A stretch of DNA of 64,000 nucleotides from Brettanomyces bruxellensis (taxonomy: Eukaryota > Ascomycota > Pichiomycetes > Pichiales > Pichiaceae), in assembly GCF_011074885.1 (NCBI RefSeq), contig NC_054689.1, forward strand, positions 868,001 through 932,000, read 5' to 3'. The notes beneath the pieces were generated by a model. That model did not search any database and was not told where the DNA came from. It saw nothing but the letters and a program-made list of their open reading frames with translations. The position numbers and the translations under genes were made by a program. Below are positions 11,201 to 23,084 of the stretch, piece by piece. Each line of letters opens with the position of its first letter. The stretch's first letter is position 1.

Positions 11201-12052
11201 CCTGGTGTGCGTGCGCTTACCGATGACATGATTTCAGATGTTGTTTCGAAAGAAGAGGAGATGGATGGAGGGTTTATGGACAAGTTGAACACGAGATTAC
11301 TTTCCTTGAGAAAGAGCTCTGGAACTCCACCTTCTTTGGTGAATTTCTCGCGTCATCACCATCATCATCATCACCACCACCATCACAATAAAGGCCTCAA
11401 GAAGTATGATGAACAACATGAATCAAACGATGAACAGGCCAAGTTGAATGACACAGAAGAGTATAATGAAAGTGAAGATGCAGGTGAGAATGATTCAGAT
11501 AGATATTACAGAGAAGCAGAGCAGCATAGGGAATCTGATTCAAGTACTAAAGTGAAAATATCACATACGGATACCATTGCACCAAAGTCACGTATTCCAG
11601 AGTTGGATTCATATTCGATTTCATCGAAAGATTCGAAAATTATGGATGGCTCAAAGTCATCACAGGGATCAGTCAGTATTTATTCATCTGAGGATCATTC
11701 ATCAATTGATCCTTTGTGTACGAATGTTGCCAATGACGATGAGACGGCGGTTAAAAAGTATTCGGTAAGTGAACCTGTTAGTAGAATTCTTTCGCCAGCG
11801 ATTTCTGAAACCACATCTGCAGGTAATAGAGTTCTTTCGCTAGATGCTTCCAGAATTAACTCGAGAGAGTCCGAAATAAGTGCAGGTTTATCTTCTTTGG
11901 TACAGAAGGGTACCGCACATGATTTATCTACCGTCACATCTGCCAAGACCACAAAAACGCTTTCCATAAAGAAGCACAAGTCACATAAGAAAAGCAAGTT
12001 AAGGGGTATTTTCAAGAAGTTATTACCATGGGAGGGAAAGAAGAGCGCTTAA
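8222..12052 (+). CDS. Large ubiquitin-specific protease (peptidase C19) with diverged Cys box
   Basis: This gene encodes a 1276-aa USP-family deubiquitinase. The probable Cys box is at residues 128-149, with C137 followed by Y-M-D-S-L-L-F-S-M-F. The usual G-N-T before the cysteine is replaced by K-V-M. The His box is clear (N-S-G-H694-Y-I-S-L-A), and W-I-I-F-N722-D723 follows it. About 550 residues separate Cys and His boxes, mostly Ser/Asn-rich and low in complexity, so the catalytic fold is split by a long insertion. An 11-residue poly-His tract lies in the C-terminal third (codons 11354-11386), and the last 25 residues are strongly basic. I cannot match it to one numbered S. cerevisiae UBP. 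The start at 8222 is the first ATG of the frame. Confidence 0.8.
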   Translation: MKPPANYTGVLLLDDRDPKKYPTKLSTEQKSLLKAVSHLLESLVPHSSTPSNSTSSSISKHLPSDAQRLLATLIIAFQLNDSSARSVHKLYRYFKYWEFSISGQLIAPKAIRRLRYSTMPSAAITPIGMDNWKKVMCYMDSLLFSMFYTTSSFDFLLDSTADENLAPSLQQEIEELKTLLRFVVNLLRSGEYIRVGIIEQVCIALNSLGCDLALSCSQQDALQLYEFLAESLSLPLLTMKLDIIHSGKLNLSDDLRLIQERTVLISVPTDVSTQMDDAGSSSANSKNNASEVPRTTLTTVNEAQNGTKAAQTSNETKQSAENTNGKKNKLDKNDKPQAKLTPVSLEECLNNYFNNSVTVKRHLDKKRERKYVHDTTPIDADELSQYEKMGIVHQTNDNEDEKSSASIDSKLSDSAVETKDSPSPDTKTLSPNPSLRYSEQPSIDSNVLAVSPSRNDGMSTLTDFSSVVSGNSTALMSTAGESDYSDPYLARGSISKVSERIEASRTRSSTIVSVLNNVHIPKKSHLTRRSSSISNVEVNLPAWMFLQLLPYYTDPSKNLKFENHEMLYRSRNKRSRTIDSLDSAGRSDLSDTQPGSNKEVNSSAFEQRFADRRPIVPICLKRYVWDSKGRSHKNSRKVIIPEIMKMPYFIAEDRKRPGFVDFRRNFDNTAPRGSFMLVLDSCVCHRGSSVNSGHYISLARKRPFDPYVDKVNSDTKDWIIFNDMMHPGHKIRDVSFNEAMDSEDPYILFYRVVELHDEDGKPLKEYLYRDEDAKSIEEVDPLSSGVEEGADRDHYLSVATQFSKANTLTKYPSTLESEDRTLRSREQSTISINPTNSSLKLPENSSARLSTESDLSKAEKVGKPTEGVVLKPKENETPINGGGSDNSVESANSSLSSSRPVIKIDNAPQSTNASNLQPNVASANSQKITPGIRLGRLGIGKSKSKSGSKEHLQFSAMDDISPSESFYIGVQDMYYWYKIDSTGEYSDNSFDEPPGVRALTDDMISDVVSKEEEMDGGFMDKLNTRLLSLRKSSGTPPSLVNFSRHHHHHHHHHHHNKGLKKYDEQHESNDEQAKLNDTEEYNESEDAGENDSDRYYREAEQHRESDSSTKVKISHTDTIAPKSRIPELDSYSISSKDSKIMDGSKSSQGSVSIYSSEDHSSIDPLCTNVANDDETAVKKYSVSEPVSRILSPAISETTSAGNRVLSLDASRINSRESEISAGLSSLVQKGTAHDLSTVTSAKTTKTLSIKKHKSHKKSKLRGIFKKLLPWEGKKSA

Positions 12053-12380
12053 ATTTTCATTTTTCAATTTCTTGCTTCCTAAACAAATACCAGAGAATAT
12101 GCATAGAGACACAACGAAGATAGGATACTATTTTCCATAGAGATATATATAAAAGACAGAATGCATATTCTAAGTGTAATGTGTGTATGCCGTCAAGTGC
12201 ATCATGTGTACAGTCCCATGTAAGAAACTTTGGCATTAGCTACTTTATCAGGATATCTGAACTGTTCTTGAACCTACGACCATATTACAAATTTAATATA
12301 GCATATCTCCTTAAAGCAAGCCAATCCACCGAACTTTAACATACCATATCTCATTAAAGCAAAAGACATAAATACTTTTT
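12053..12380. terminator. Convergent 3' region between USP and ARO80-like genes
   Basis: AT-rich stretch of 328 bases between two converging stop codons. It must contain both polyadenylation regions. No other structure seen. Confidence 0.4.
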
Positions 12381-15300
12381 TTATTTCGTCGTTTCAGACG
12401 ATCCCTCCATTGGAAATTCAGTGTGCGTAGTAGAGTTATCATCTTGGAGCTTTCTTCCTGGTTGCTTTTGAAGATTCTTACCACCTTTATTGATGAATTC
12501 CATCTCCATTTCTTTAGTAAACTGATCAACGAAATCTAATCCCGGACTGTTGTTGGATGCAAACCATGTGAACAAGGTTTCCGATGGGTTTGTGTTAGAA
12601 AAGTAATCGTCGAATAACTGTTGGTCTGAGGAAAAATTAGAATTACCGTTGGCGCTAACAGCACTTTCGGAATTTGGCCCACCTATGGATGAACCTTGCG
12701 TTGATATACTACCACATTGATGTTGTGAAGGTTGTGAAAAGGAGTTTCCTGTGTAGGAAGCGCTCTCTGTTGCAATATTGTATGGCCTATCATCAGAAAC
12801 AAAGTTGGTCCTTTTTGCTGATAAATCAAACCCAGTAGTCTGTTGTGAACTATTCTGTGATAAATCTAACCTTTCATTGTTGGAATTTTGCCCTTTTTCA
12901 GACATCTTTCCTGCTTCCCGCATTTCTTTATCTCGAATTCTGGACTCGTAATCGACAACCAATTTTTCGCGATGGTCTCTCATTCTGGACTTGAATTGCG
13001 AGCATAGATACATTAGAATGGTCGAATATCTAGTACTGAGATGAAGTTCATCTGGAGCAGCATCTCTGAGACAAATGGCAGTTTTCTGGAGCAGACTGAC
13101 AATCTCTTCAACAGGAATAACAGACATCTGCAATATTGCGGATTGCTCACCTCCAACTTTCAACTCATCAGATTGATCAAAGCCCAAAGTTCCCTTTGAC
13201 TTTTTAGAAGATGTTGTATCGGTTGTCAGCGTAAGGTAACATTTCACTATAAAAGACACAGCCTTAATAATTCTGGTAACCCATCGAACTGGCATAAATT
13301 TAAGTAATTTGAGTCTATGAACTCTTTGGGTAACAGCCAGGACCTCTTTTGCAGCCTTATAAGCCAATTCAACATATCTAGAGTATCTCACCAATTCATC
13401 CAATCGCAAACTTCTTCCTTTCTTAGAGTTAACCAAATTAGCACTCACAGAAGTATCGCCGCTTAATGCCAAAGAGTATAGATACAACTTCGTGTAGTAA
13501 TAATCTAATATTAATGATTCTCGCTCAATCATGCTCGAGAGATCATGCCGTGTTTTCTCTGAAAGCGAAAGCCAGTTGATTCGATCCTGAGGTTTTGAGG
13601 CCTGATGGTCAAAATTAACTGAATGTGGGTTTGATGGCTTCAGAAGACGGTGGTACTTTTGATACCAATTTTCCAAAATGGGCGAGAGAATATCCAAAAT
13701 GGCAAGGTTCTGATACTTGTTGAGATGACCAAACTTGGGATGTTGTCCATATAATGTCTCGTAGCAAAGAGAAAAGAACTGTAGCAACTCTAAAGTACCT
13801 TTCTGTATTTGGGTGAACCCCCATTTTGGAGAATTCACATCAACTTCGGCCAGTGTCTGAGCCAGCATCGATCTTTTATTCAATCCAATGGCTGCATGTG
13901 TCTCTGCAACGTGTGTAGCCATAAATGTAAGTGGATGATCCGGTAAAAGAAAGCTTAATCTATTTGCAGTTCCAATAAGCATGAAAGACATCAACTCCGA
14001 TCTTTTCATCGCACTTAAGCCGGCATATTGTTCCTGTTGACCAGATTCATCATCAGCAGAGTTTGCATAATCATTCCATCTAAAATGAATAGCTCTTGGG
14101 TTCCATTCTGTAAATAGTAAAAACGACAGCAATGTACCAATTGATCTGCTACTACTTTCACCCCAAACCGTCATACTAAACAGGCGTTGACAATATATCC
14201 ATAATTGTTCGTGTACCTTCAAGTGGCGAACATTTTTGTCATCTTCGTGATCATCTGAAATCTTTTTGTCACATTCTATTTGGCTCTTTTTTGATTGCTC
14301 TGACTTCCCGTTGAAGGGTTCATTTTCAAACGGAAGTGGATGGTATCTTGCTGCAACCGTTAAAATGGCACATAACAGCATTGGATATGCTGGAAGAATA
14401 TCTGGATTGTGGAGTTCATCTGGAATATAGGGGAAAAACGGATGCATCGTCGTGAAAAAGAGTTTAATAAGTCTTCTGGCCTCGATCTCTGTCATAATGC
14501 CATCAGAACCTATGTATTCAATATCAGAAAGCTTCGCAGTAGGACTTAGACGCATTGATAGCGTTGATTTAATTGGAGGCATCTCGAATCTGTCTTTGCG
14601 AATGCTTGGAAACAAATCGCTTGCATGGCCAAAAGCCTCCTTTGACAAATTGCTGGACGAAGAATTGGAGGATGGAATATCTTGATAGGAGCTCTCTCTG
14701 GATAAACTAGACATACTATTGTATGTACTGTTGACCTTTCTAGTCAAGCTGTTTTCCCTAGATCTCAACATGGACTTCCGTTTGGCTTCCACTGAAGTAG
14801 GTATTGCAGCCTCAAGTTCTTCAACCTTCTCTTTCCCATCGATCCTGTCTCTCTTATCAGCTTTGGCGATTTTTCCTGCAATATGTGCCAAGAAAACCAT
14901 CGTGGCATTGTTTGTCAACGGCTGATCAGAGTAAATTCTTTCACGTACATTATTTCGTGGGTGATTTGAATTTTGAGCGTGATCTTCAGTAGAAAGGGTT
15001 GGGCTCTGCTTGAATGAATCATCGTTGACATCATTTCTGAGTAGTTTGGATTGGAGTTTCGCATTAGACACTTCTGCTTTTCTATACGTGTTTATTCTAC
15101 CAGTGGATATATCAGCTCCAGTAACAGAAGCAGTGGAATGCGATTTCATAGTACTGCCAACGTTCAACTGTGGCATGGAATTGGCAATTGGGTGATATGA
15201 TACACTATTTGTGGTAAAAGGTGCACCGGCAACTGAGTTTGGAGGTGGCAGCATTGCCGGAAGTTGAGATGACACAGGTAAAGATTCAGAAGGAAGTGTA

Positions 15301-15836
15301 TGAGTAGCAGTACTACCTAGAAATGGCATCTTATTACCAGCCGAAAACCCCGAAAAGGGAACCTGCTGCTGCTGAACTTGACTACGTGAGGAGCCATAAC
15401 CAGATGCCGGTATCTGCGCCAAACTTGGGGCATACGTGTTTGCAGTAGAGCCAACAGAAAATGCATCTCTAGACAACTGAGAAGTACCATTAAGAGCATT
15501 TACAGAGTTAGGGAGTCTGTCTTTTCCACTAAGAGCGAGATCTGGGTGTTTTCCAACGCTATCAAGCAGTTTCCTCCTTTTTAATGCTGCCTTTGCATGT
15601 GAGCCACCTCTTTTGCGCTCAACAAAAATGCATTCTTTCCTCTCCCGCTTACATCTGGCACATGGTGGTCCATGTGGACTGTTAACATCACCCAAATCGC
15701 ACTTTACTTTCCGTATTCGGCAGTTAAGACATGCCATGTAATTCCGCCTAAATTTTGTCTTTTTATTCTGTTCACCTGTGCCTGATGGTGATTCAATCGA
15801 AGAGGCAGGTGAGACGCTGCTACCACTTATTTCCAT
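12381..15836 (-). CDS. ARO80: Zn(II)2Cys6 transcription factor, ARO80-like
   Basis: This gene encodes a 1151-aa zinc-cluster regulator. The cluster is C36-x2-C39-x6-C46-x12-C59-x2-C62-x6-C69, with an enlarged central loop (D-L-G-D-V-N-S-P-H-G-P-P) and then C-A-R-C-K-R-E-R-K. This loop and motif are, to my recollection, characteristic of Aro80 and its filamentous-fungal relatives. Aro80 activates aromatic amino-acid catabolism genes (ARO9, ARO10) in S. cerevisiae. The middle homology region starts near residue 455 (R-L-I-K-L-F-F-T-T-M-H-P-F-F-P-Y). Long Ser/Asn/Gln-rich linkers flank it. Assignment rests on the zinc cluster; target genes are inferred from the family. Confidence 0.6.
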   Translation of the reverse strand: MEISGSSVSPASSIESPSGTGEQNKKTKFRRNYMACLNCRIRKVKCDLGDVNSPHGPPCARCKRERKECIFVERKRGGSHAKAALKRRKLLDSVGKHPDLALSGKDRLPNSVNALNGTSQLSRDAFSVGSTANTYAPSLAQIPASGYGSSRSQVQQQQVPFSGFSAGNKMPFLGSTATHTLPSESLPVSSQLPAMLPPPNSVAGAPFTTNSVSYHPIANSMPQLNVGSTMKSHSTASVTGADISTGRINTYRKAEVSNAKLQSKLLRNDVNDDSFKQSPTLSTEDHAQNSNHPRNNVRERIYSDQPLTNNATMVFLAHIAGKIAKADKRDRIDGKEKVEELEAAIPTSVEAKRKSMLRSRENSLTRKVNSTYNSMSSLSRESSYQDIPSSNSSSSNLSKEAFGHASDLFPSIRKDRFEMPPIKSTLSMRLSPTAKLSDIEYIGSDGIMTEIEARRLIKLFFTTMHPFFPYIPDELHNPDILPAYPMLLCAILTVAARYHPLPFENEPFNGKSEQSKKSQIECDKKISDDHEDDKNVRHLKVHEQLWIYCQRLFSMTVWGESSSRSIGTLLSFLLFTEWNPRAIHFRWNDYANSADDESGQQEQYAGLSAMKRSELMSFMLIGTANRLSFLLPDHPLTFMATHVAETHAAIGLNKRSMLAQTLAEVDVNSPKWGFTQIQKGTLELLQFFSLCYETLYGQHPKFGHLNKYQNLAILDILSPILENWYQKYHRLLKPSNPHSVNFDHQASKPQDRINWLSLSEKTRHDLSSMIERESLILDYYYTKLYLYSLALSGDTSVSANLVNSKKGRSLRLDELVRYSRYVELAYKAAKEVLAVTQRVHRLKLLKFMPVRWVTRIIKAVSFIVKCYLTLTTDTTSSKKSKGTLGFDQSDELKVGGEQSAILQMSVIPVEEIVSLLQKTAICLRDAAPDELHLSTRYSTILMYLCSQFKSRMRDHREKLVVDYESRIRDKEMREAGKMSEKGQNSNNERLDLSQNSSQQTTGFDLSAKRTNFVSDDRPYNIATESASYTGNSFSQPSQHQCGSISTQGSSIGGPNSESAVSANGNSNFSSDQQLFDDYFSNTNPSETLFTWFASNNSPGLDFVDQFTKEMEMEFINKGGKNLQKQPGRKLQDDNSTTHTEFPMEGSSETTK

Positions 15837-17071
15837 ATTTGTAAAGCGTTCAACTCTTTAAACTACAAAATCAGAAATTTGCGGCCTGCACTTCGTCAAA
15901 AAAACAACTAAATATGCTTTCTCGTGGTTTCTCACCAATAATGCTCCTGAACAAAGTAATTGTTTCAGCTAGAAAAGGTTACCAGTAGGAGGTCACGCTG
16001 GATTCACTCTAATTTTCTTTGAATAGTGTCCCGGACAAAAATAAACGACACAATTTCGACAATTCAATGTTTGTAACAACTGTGATATCAGATCTGAAAT
16101 TACTCAAGTAAGTCGAGCACTTTGTTCCTTGAATGTTGTGATAATTTGATGGTTGTGAATCTATTCTAAGTACTGGAAAGTACAAGTGAGACGAAAAAAA
16201 AATAAATATAAAAATTTGCGGATATTGACGGGTACTGCCGGAGGCACAACATGCACCTGACGAAATCATCTCAAGGATGACTATGTAATTTGCTTCAACC
16301 TGAACAATAGATAAGGACATGTTGATAAGAGTACCATTGATATACAGATAAGACATATGATAAGTTTATGTATACAATACTACAAGTATATTTTTCCTGA
16401 ATCTAAGGCTATAGCATGCCATTGCTGAAACTACATCATAAGCTAAATAGCAAAAATATTCATTGCTGATTTAAGGATGTATTTATTATGCATCGATGAA
16501 ATTACAACTCAATGAAAGCATGGAATAATAATCCTACTGAATAATAGTCATACTCATTTGCCACAAGAAGATCAGAAGCAACGTCATCTGAGCATTTTGA
16601 TAGTCTCCGTACGTGTATTTTCAACTATTAGAGTCTTGTTCATTGCTGCTTTAAACCGGTTATAAGAACAATCGTCAGCGATGAATATTTTCGCGAGTTT
16701 ATCTTTTTTTTCCTTTTTTTTTTATCTCTGCTTCTCGCTTGATTTGCAACAGAATATTTCATATCTTAAATAGCCCGATTGACCTTTAATTGATGGCAGA
16801 TAACGGTTATCAATCAAGTGTTGCCTTACCTATTATAAAGTAGACACAAGGTCTTCAGGCGTAAAATGTATTAAGTAAATATAGCCTACATCAACATACA
16901 CCGGAGTTACAAGTACCATCTTTGACAACTCAAAGTACAAGCTACAACAACAACAAAAAGCCTTGAAAAAGGTTTTAGAATAAGGGAGATTATCTTTATT
17001 CCACAAGTGATGAAGCTGTATATATTCAGTGATAATAGCTAATCGTAATGCCTAGATCCTATTCAATAAAT
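15837..17071. promoter_or_regulatory. ARO80-like upstream region and UBC4 3' region
   Basis: Gene-free 1.2 kb between two minus-strand genes. It is AT-rich, with several CATTGCTG-type short repeats near 16420-16650 and a T-tract at about 16704-16722. A 115-codon minus-strand frame at 16009-16356 looks non-coding. Confidence 0.4.
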
Positions 17072-19397
<2,326 letters not shown>

Positions 19398-22300
19398 ATG
19401 AATTCTAATACCGGTTTCAGCCATAACAGTCAAGACCACGACAGGCACACGAGTGATTCGCATGGACTGCACGTTGCAAGTAGTGATTTTCACGAGGAAA
19501 ATGCAAACGGAACCATTCTGAAGGAGTCTGAAAATTCAGCGTCTTCATCTGTGCAATCGCACTTTGTCAACCAGCAAGCTTTTAATGGGGCAAATGCCGC
19601 AGAGGCAAATTGTTTAACCCCGGTCGTCGATCAGCACCAGGCGGATTCTGGGGCCGGAAATGCCGACGGTATGGATCGTCAGTTAAAAGTGTACCCCTCA
19701 GGTTTTGCAGACGAGGATTTTCCGTACGATGAGTGGCTCAACTCCAACGCCTGCACTATTGCTGTAGCAACCGGAAATGCGGATGTTTCCACGGTTATGA
19801 ATGCGCCACATATCACGGAGAACTCGAATTCGTCCTCCTCAGGAGTTTCTGGCTCCCTTACACCAATCATAAAAGAGGAGCCGGACCAACTTGATGATCT
19901 TTTGTCGCCAAGCACTTCTGGGAAGACGTTGTTTGACCCGGGGATTTTCCCGCGGCGGACATTCTCGGGTACATCGTCTTTCAACAGTCCGACCGTTTCT
20001 CCGCCTAGCCGCCGGGCTGCTTTGTCCGCTGACGATCCGAAAATCAACAATGTTCCGATCTCGAATTCAAACAGTGCTTCCTCTTCCAGCTCCAAGCGGG
20101 TACCTCCGAAATTACTTAGGGGGAGGAGGGCAGGTGGTGCATCTTCAGGCAGTGCAGCCATTTCGGAAGGGCCCTCCAGTAATAGCGATACGTCCTCTGT
20201 TGGTGCACGGAGCGGGTCTTACACTGGGTCCGGTGTTAAGAAGCCGAAAAGAGACCGGTTTTCGCATAATGTGGTGGAGAAGAAGTACCGGACAAACATA
20301 AACATGAGAATTGCAGAGCTCAGAAATGCAGTTCCCACTTTAAAGCCGCTTTCAACATCAGCTGGCAACGGCCAGATCGACTTATCGAAGTTGGACGGTT
20401 TGACTCCGGCAACCAGGCTGAATAAAGCCAGCATCTTGTCCAAAGCCACCGAGTACATTTATCATCTCCGGACGAAAAACGAGGCATTAATGCGGGAAGT
20501 GAGTGCACTTCATGGGGTTATACAACAGTATGGACTGTCGTTGCCTCCGGCTGTGCAGGAAATGCACCAGCAGTTGAAGCCGCTTCCTAAATTCATCAGC
20601 TATTCTCATGATGGTAAAAAACTCGGGCCTGTTTCCGGCCAGCCGCCGGCAAAAACTTCTTCATTCCGGGGGTTGCAGCAGCAGGCACAGCCTCAAGCTG
20701 CCTATGGGTACTACGGAGGAGTTTCTGCCTCTGTTCCTGGGGCAACAGTTGCATATGATACCCAGTATGCAGGTGGGCAGCCTCTGGCTAACCAATATTC
20801 TTATGTGCAGAAGGGGGAGGGTGTTCCTCAGTATGTTCAGAAGGGCCAAAAATTCGCACAATATGTACCGAACAGTTCAACTGCTCAGTATGTGCAAGAT
20901 CAAGGTTCTCAGTACGTGCAAAAGCAAGCTCCTCAGTATGGGCAAGATCAAACTACTCCACATGGACAAGATCAAACTACTCAATATGGTCATAATCAAA
21001 CTCCGTACATACAGAAAGATCAAATGCATTATGTCCAAAAAGACCAAACCCCCAACTACATACCAAAAAATAAAATGCCGGGCTACTCCCAAGACCAACC
21101 TCCCCAGTACAATTTCCAACATCAACCATCTTCACAGCATCCGTACACATCTTCTGAACCCCAACCTGGACAGACGTTTCAGCAGAACCCAGAGCATGCA
21201 AATTCCCAGCAGCAAAACTTCTACTACGATCAGAAGCACGAAACTGATACCGTTGGGCAGCCAATAGAAGAGCCTAACTTGGCCAACAATGCGTCTGAGT
21301 CTCACATGATGAGAGGCCAGATGCTGGTTGGTGGAGTTGCCGCAATTATGGGGTCGCAGCTCATGGCCAGCTCGGAGGAAAGCATTCCATCACACACGCA
21401 GGATATTAGGCCTATGGGGATCTCATCAGTGTGGTTGGACATCCCAGAAACAGTCTCCTCGTTCAAGACGTTGTGCCAGTTCACACTTTTCTTTCTTGGA
21501 TTATTCATGCTTGTCCAGCCGGTTCTTTCTGTGTGCTTTAATTTCATTGAGGCCTGCCTCTATCCGCCATCACTCGAAACCAGCCATGTTCCTGGATTCG
21601 TGCAGACGAGAATCCGAGGCTTGGTGAGACGATCGTCCGGCTTCGCTTTCACCACTCTTCTCGTCAAGTACTGGGCGGTGAACTGTGGATTCTTGATCAA
21701 GGACGGCACGAATCCACAGCATCTATATCAGTTCAACATGCTATGCCACGATCTTTTCACCAAGAAGGGCCAGATCCCCTTGGCTGTGTTGATGTTCTTC
21801 TATGTTGAGTCTCTCTCCATAGTGACAAGCGGGGCCTACCGCACGGATGAAAGTTATCGCTTCCAGTTCAACAGTCTAGTAATTGCTCGTGTATTCGAAA
21901 GAAGACTCCGGAGTCAGTTCTTGAACGCGATGTTGTCTATCCCACAGAGGATATGTGCTTTGTTCAAGGAGCTTGAGGCAACCAAGGCAATAAGAGGTGA
22001 GCGATCCGCGTCGATGTGCCAGATGGTCAAGCTTATAGAGAAGGATCCTGGTTTTGTGGCTAGCAATGTTCTTTTTGATCGCATCCTTACCAGGAGCTTC
22101 AAAATGGAGGAGTCCTGGTACTTGGTTGAGTACGTGTGCTTTATCCGGGCCACCGATATTCTTCGGGCCTCGCTAATAGAGTATATTCAGGCTTTATCGT
22201 TGTTTGGCGGTGATATTCTTCCCGGTAACGAGGCTGTATTCAGCAAAGTTCGGCGTAGGGAAGCATCTTATGCAAAGCCTGTGGAAGATGATCTGTCTTA

Positions 22301-23084
22301 CAAGGCCTTCAAAGAGACGATTATGGCCGAAGTAGTCCACCGGATATTCTCCAAGATTGATAAAAGCGAGGCCATTATGCCGGCAGGGTCACCCGTGAGG
22401 CTTTACTGTAGTGTTTACCAGCAGATTCTTGATCCTAAGGACAAGAGCAAGCTGCAGAGATCGCTTTACGCGATTTTTAGCTCTTGCAAACGACACTTGG
22501 AGAACAGTGAGACTTTCGACAGAGTGAACTCATTGTTTGAGGTCGATAAGTTCAAGCCCCAATCTATGGACGTTATAGTTGAGGAAATTGAATCACACCA
22601 GCATCCTTCTGCCATAATGCATGTTGTATCGTGCTTTTCATACAGATTGTCGCTTGCCTGCTCCTGGATTATGCACTTCTACTACAACTCCGACTACGAG
22701 AGTGCCAGGTATCTCGTGAAATTTCTTAGAACTCCGTCTGATTTCGCCAATCATGGCGATCTTGAGGTTCTTGATCTCCTGCCATTCACTGCCGCTCTGC
22801 AAGTTCTTCTTGTAATAGTTGAGAAGGAGGCCGACAACTTGTTCAAAGATGAGTCGGAGGGTGGCCTGGGAGACGAGAATCTTCAAGTTATCACCAATTT
22901 GGTGAACTTCTTGAAGGTATACGTTAACTATGCGGTTGCAGCACCAAAAAAGTTCAACCTCCTATCCTATGATGTGGCAAGGCTACGGACACAGCTGAAG
23001 CTGGAGATTCATCAACGGTTGATGCGGTTGGGAAATATTTTAGATTCTGGTTCTGCTGCGAGGAATGATGACGTTATTGGTTAA
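19398..23084 (+). CDS. SREBP-type bHLH factor with membrane-spanning C-terminal half (SRE1/HMS1/CPH2 family)
   Basis: This gene encodes a 1228-aa basic helix-loop-helix protein. The bHLH lies at about residues 283-365. In the basic region E-K-K-Y297-R the tyrosine replaces the usual arginine, which is the SREBP signature that permits binding to both E-boxes and sterol response elements. An acidic, Ser-rich N-terminus precedes it. Residues 470-570 are a Gln/Tyr-rich imperfect 8-residue repeat (Q-Y-V-Q-K-x-Q-x). A hydrophobic span lies at about 685-716 (F-x-L-F-F-L-G-L-F-M-L), followed by about 500 residues of mostly helical sequence. This layout suggests an ER-anchored precursor released by proteolysis. 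It is closest in kind to Sre1/Hms1/Cph2, but which orthologue is uncertain. Confidence 0.8.
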   Translation: MNSNTGFSHNSQDHDRHTSDSHGLHVASSDFHEENANGTILKESENSASSSVQSHFVNQQAFNGANAAEANCLTPVVDQHQADSGAGNADGMDRQLKVYPSGFADEDFPYDEWLNSNACTIAVATGNADVSTVMNAPHITENSNSSSSGVSGSLTPIIKEEPDQLDDLLSPSTSGKTLFDPGIFPRRTFSGTSSFNSPTVSPPSRRAALSADDPKINNVPISNSNSASSSSSKRVPPKLLRGRRAGGASSGSAAISEGPSSNSDTSSVGARSGSYTGSGVKKPKRDRFSHNVVEKKYRTNINMRIAELRNAVPTLKPLSTSAGNGQIDLSKLDGLTPATRLNKASILSKATEYIYHLRTKNEALMREVSALHGVIQQYGLSLPPAVQEMHQQLKPLPKFISYSHDGKKLGPVSGQPPAKTSSFRGLQQQAQPQAAYGYYGGVSASVPGATVAYDTQYAGGQPLANQYSYVQKGEGVPQYVQKGQKFAQYVPNSSTAQYVQDQGSQYVQKQAPQYGQDQTTPHGQDQTTQYGHNQTPYIQKDQMHYVQKDQTPNYIPKNKMPGYSQDQPPQYNFQHQPSSQHPYTSSEPQPGQTFQQNPEHANSQQQNFYYDQKHETDTVGQPIEEPNLANNASESHMMRGQMLVGGVAAIMGSQLMASSEESIPSHTQDIRPMGISSVWLDIPETVSSFKTLCQFTLFFLGLFMLVQPVLSVCFNFIEACLYPPSLETSHVPGFVQTRIRGLVRRSSGFAFTTLLVKYWAVNCGFLIKDGTNPQHLYQFNMLCHDLFTKKGQIPLAVLMFFYVESLSIVTSGAYRTDESYRFQFNSLVIARVFERRLRSQFLNAMLSIPQRICALFKELEATKAIRGERSASMCQMVKLIEKDPGFVASNVLFDRILTRSFKMEESWYLVEYVCFIRATDILRASLIEYIQALSLFGGDILPGNEAVFSKVRRREASYAKPVEDDLSYKAFKETIMAEVVHRIFSKIDKSEAIMPAGSPVRLYCSVYQQILDPKDKSKLQRSLYAIFSSCKRHLENSETFDRVNSLFEVDKFKPQSMDVIVEEIESHQHPSAIMHVVSCFSYRLSLACSWIMHFYYNSDYESARYLVKFLRTPSDFANHGDLEVLDLLPFTAALQVLLVIVEKEADNLFKDESEGGLGDENLQVITNLVNFLKVYVNYAVAAPKKFNLLSYDVARLRTQLKLEIHQRLMRLGNILDSGSAARNDDVIG

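Noticed and set aside
16009..16356. 115-codon minus-strand frame upstream of the ARO80-like gene
   Set aside because: Hydrophobic, AT-rich, no motif, inside the likely promoter.
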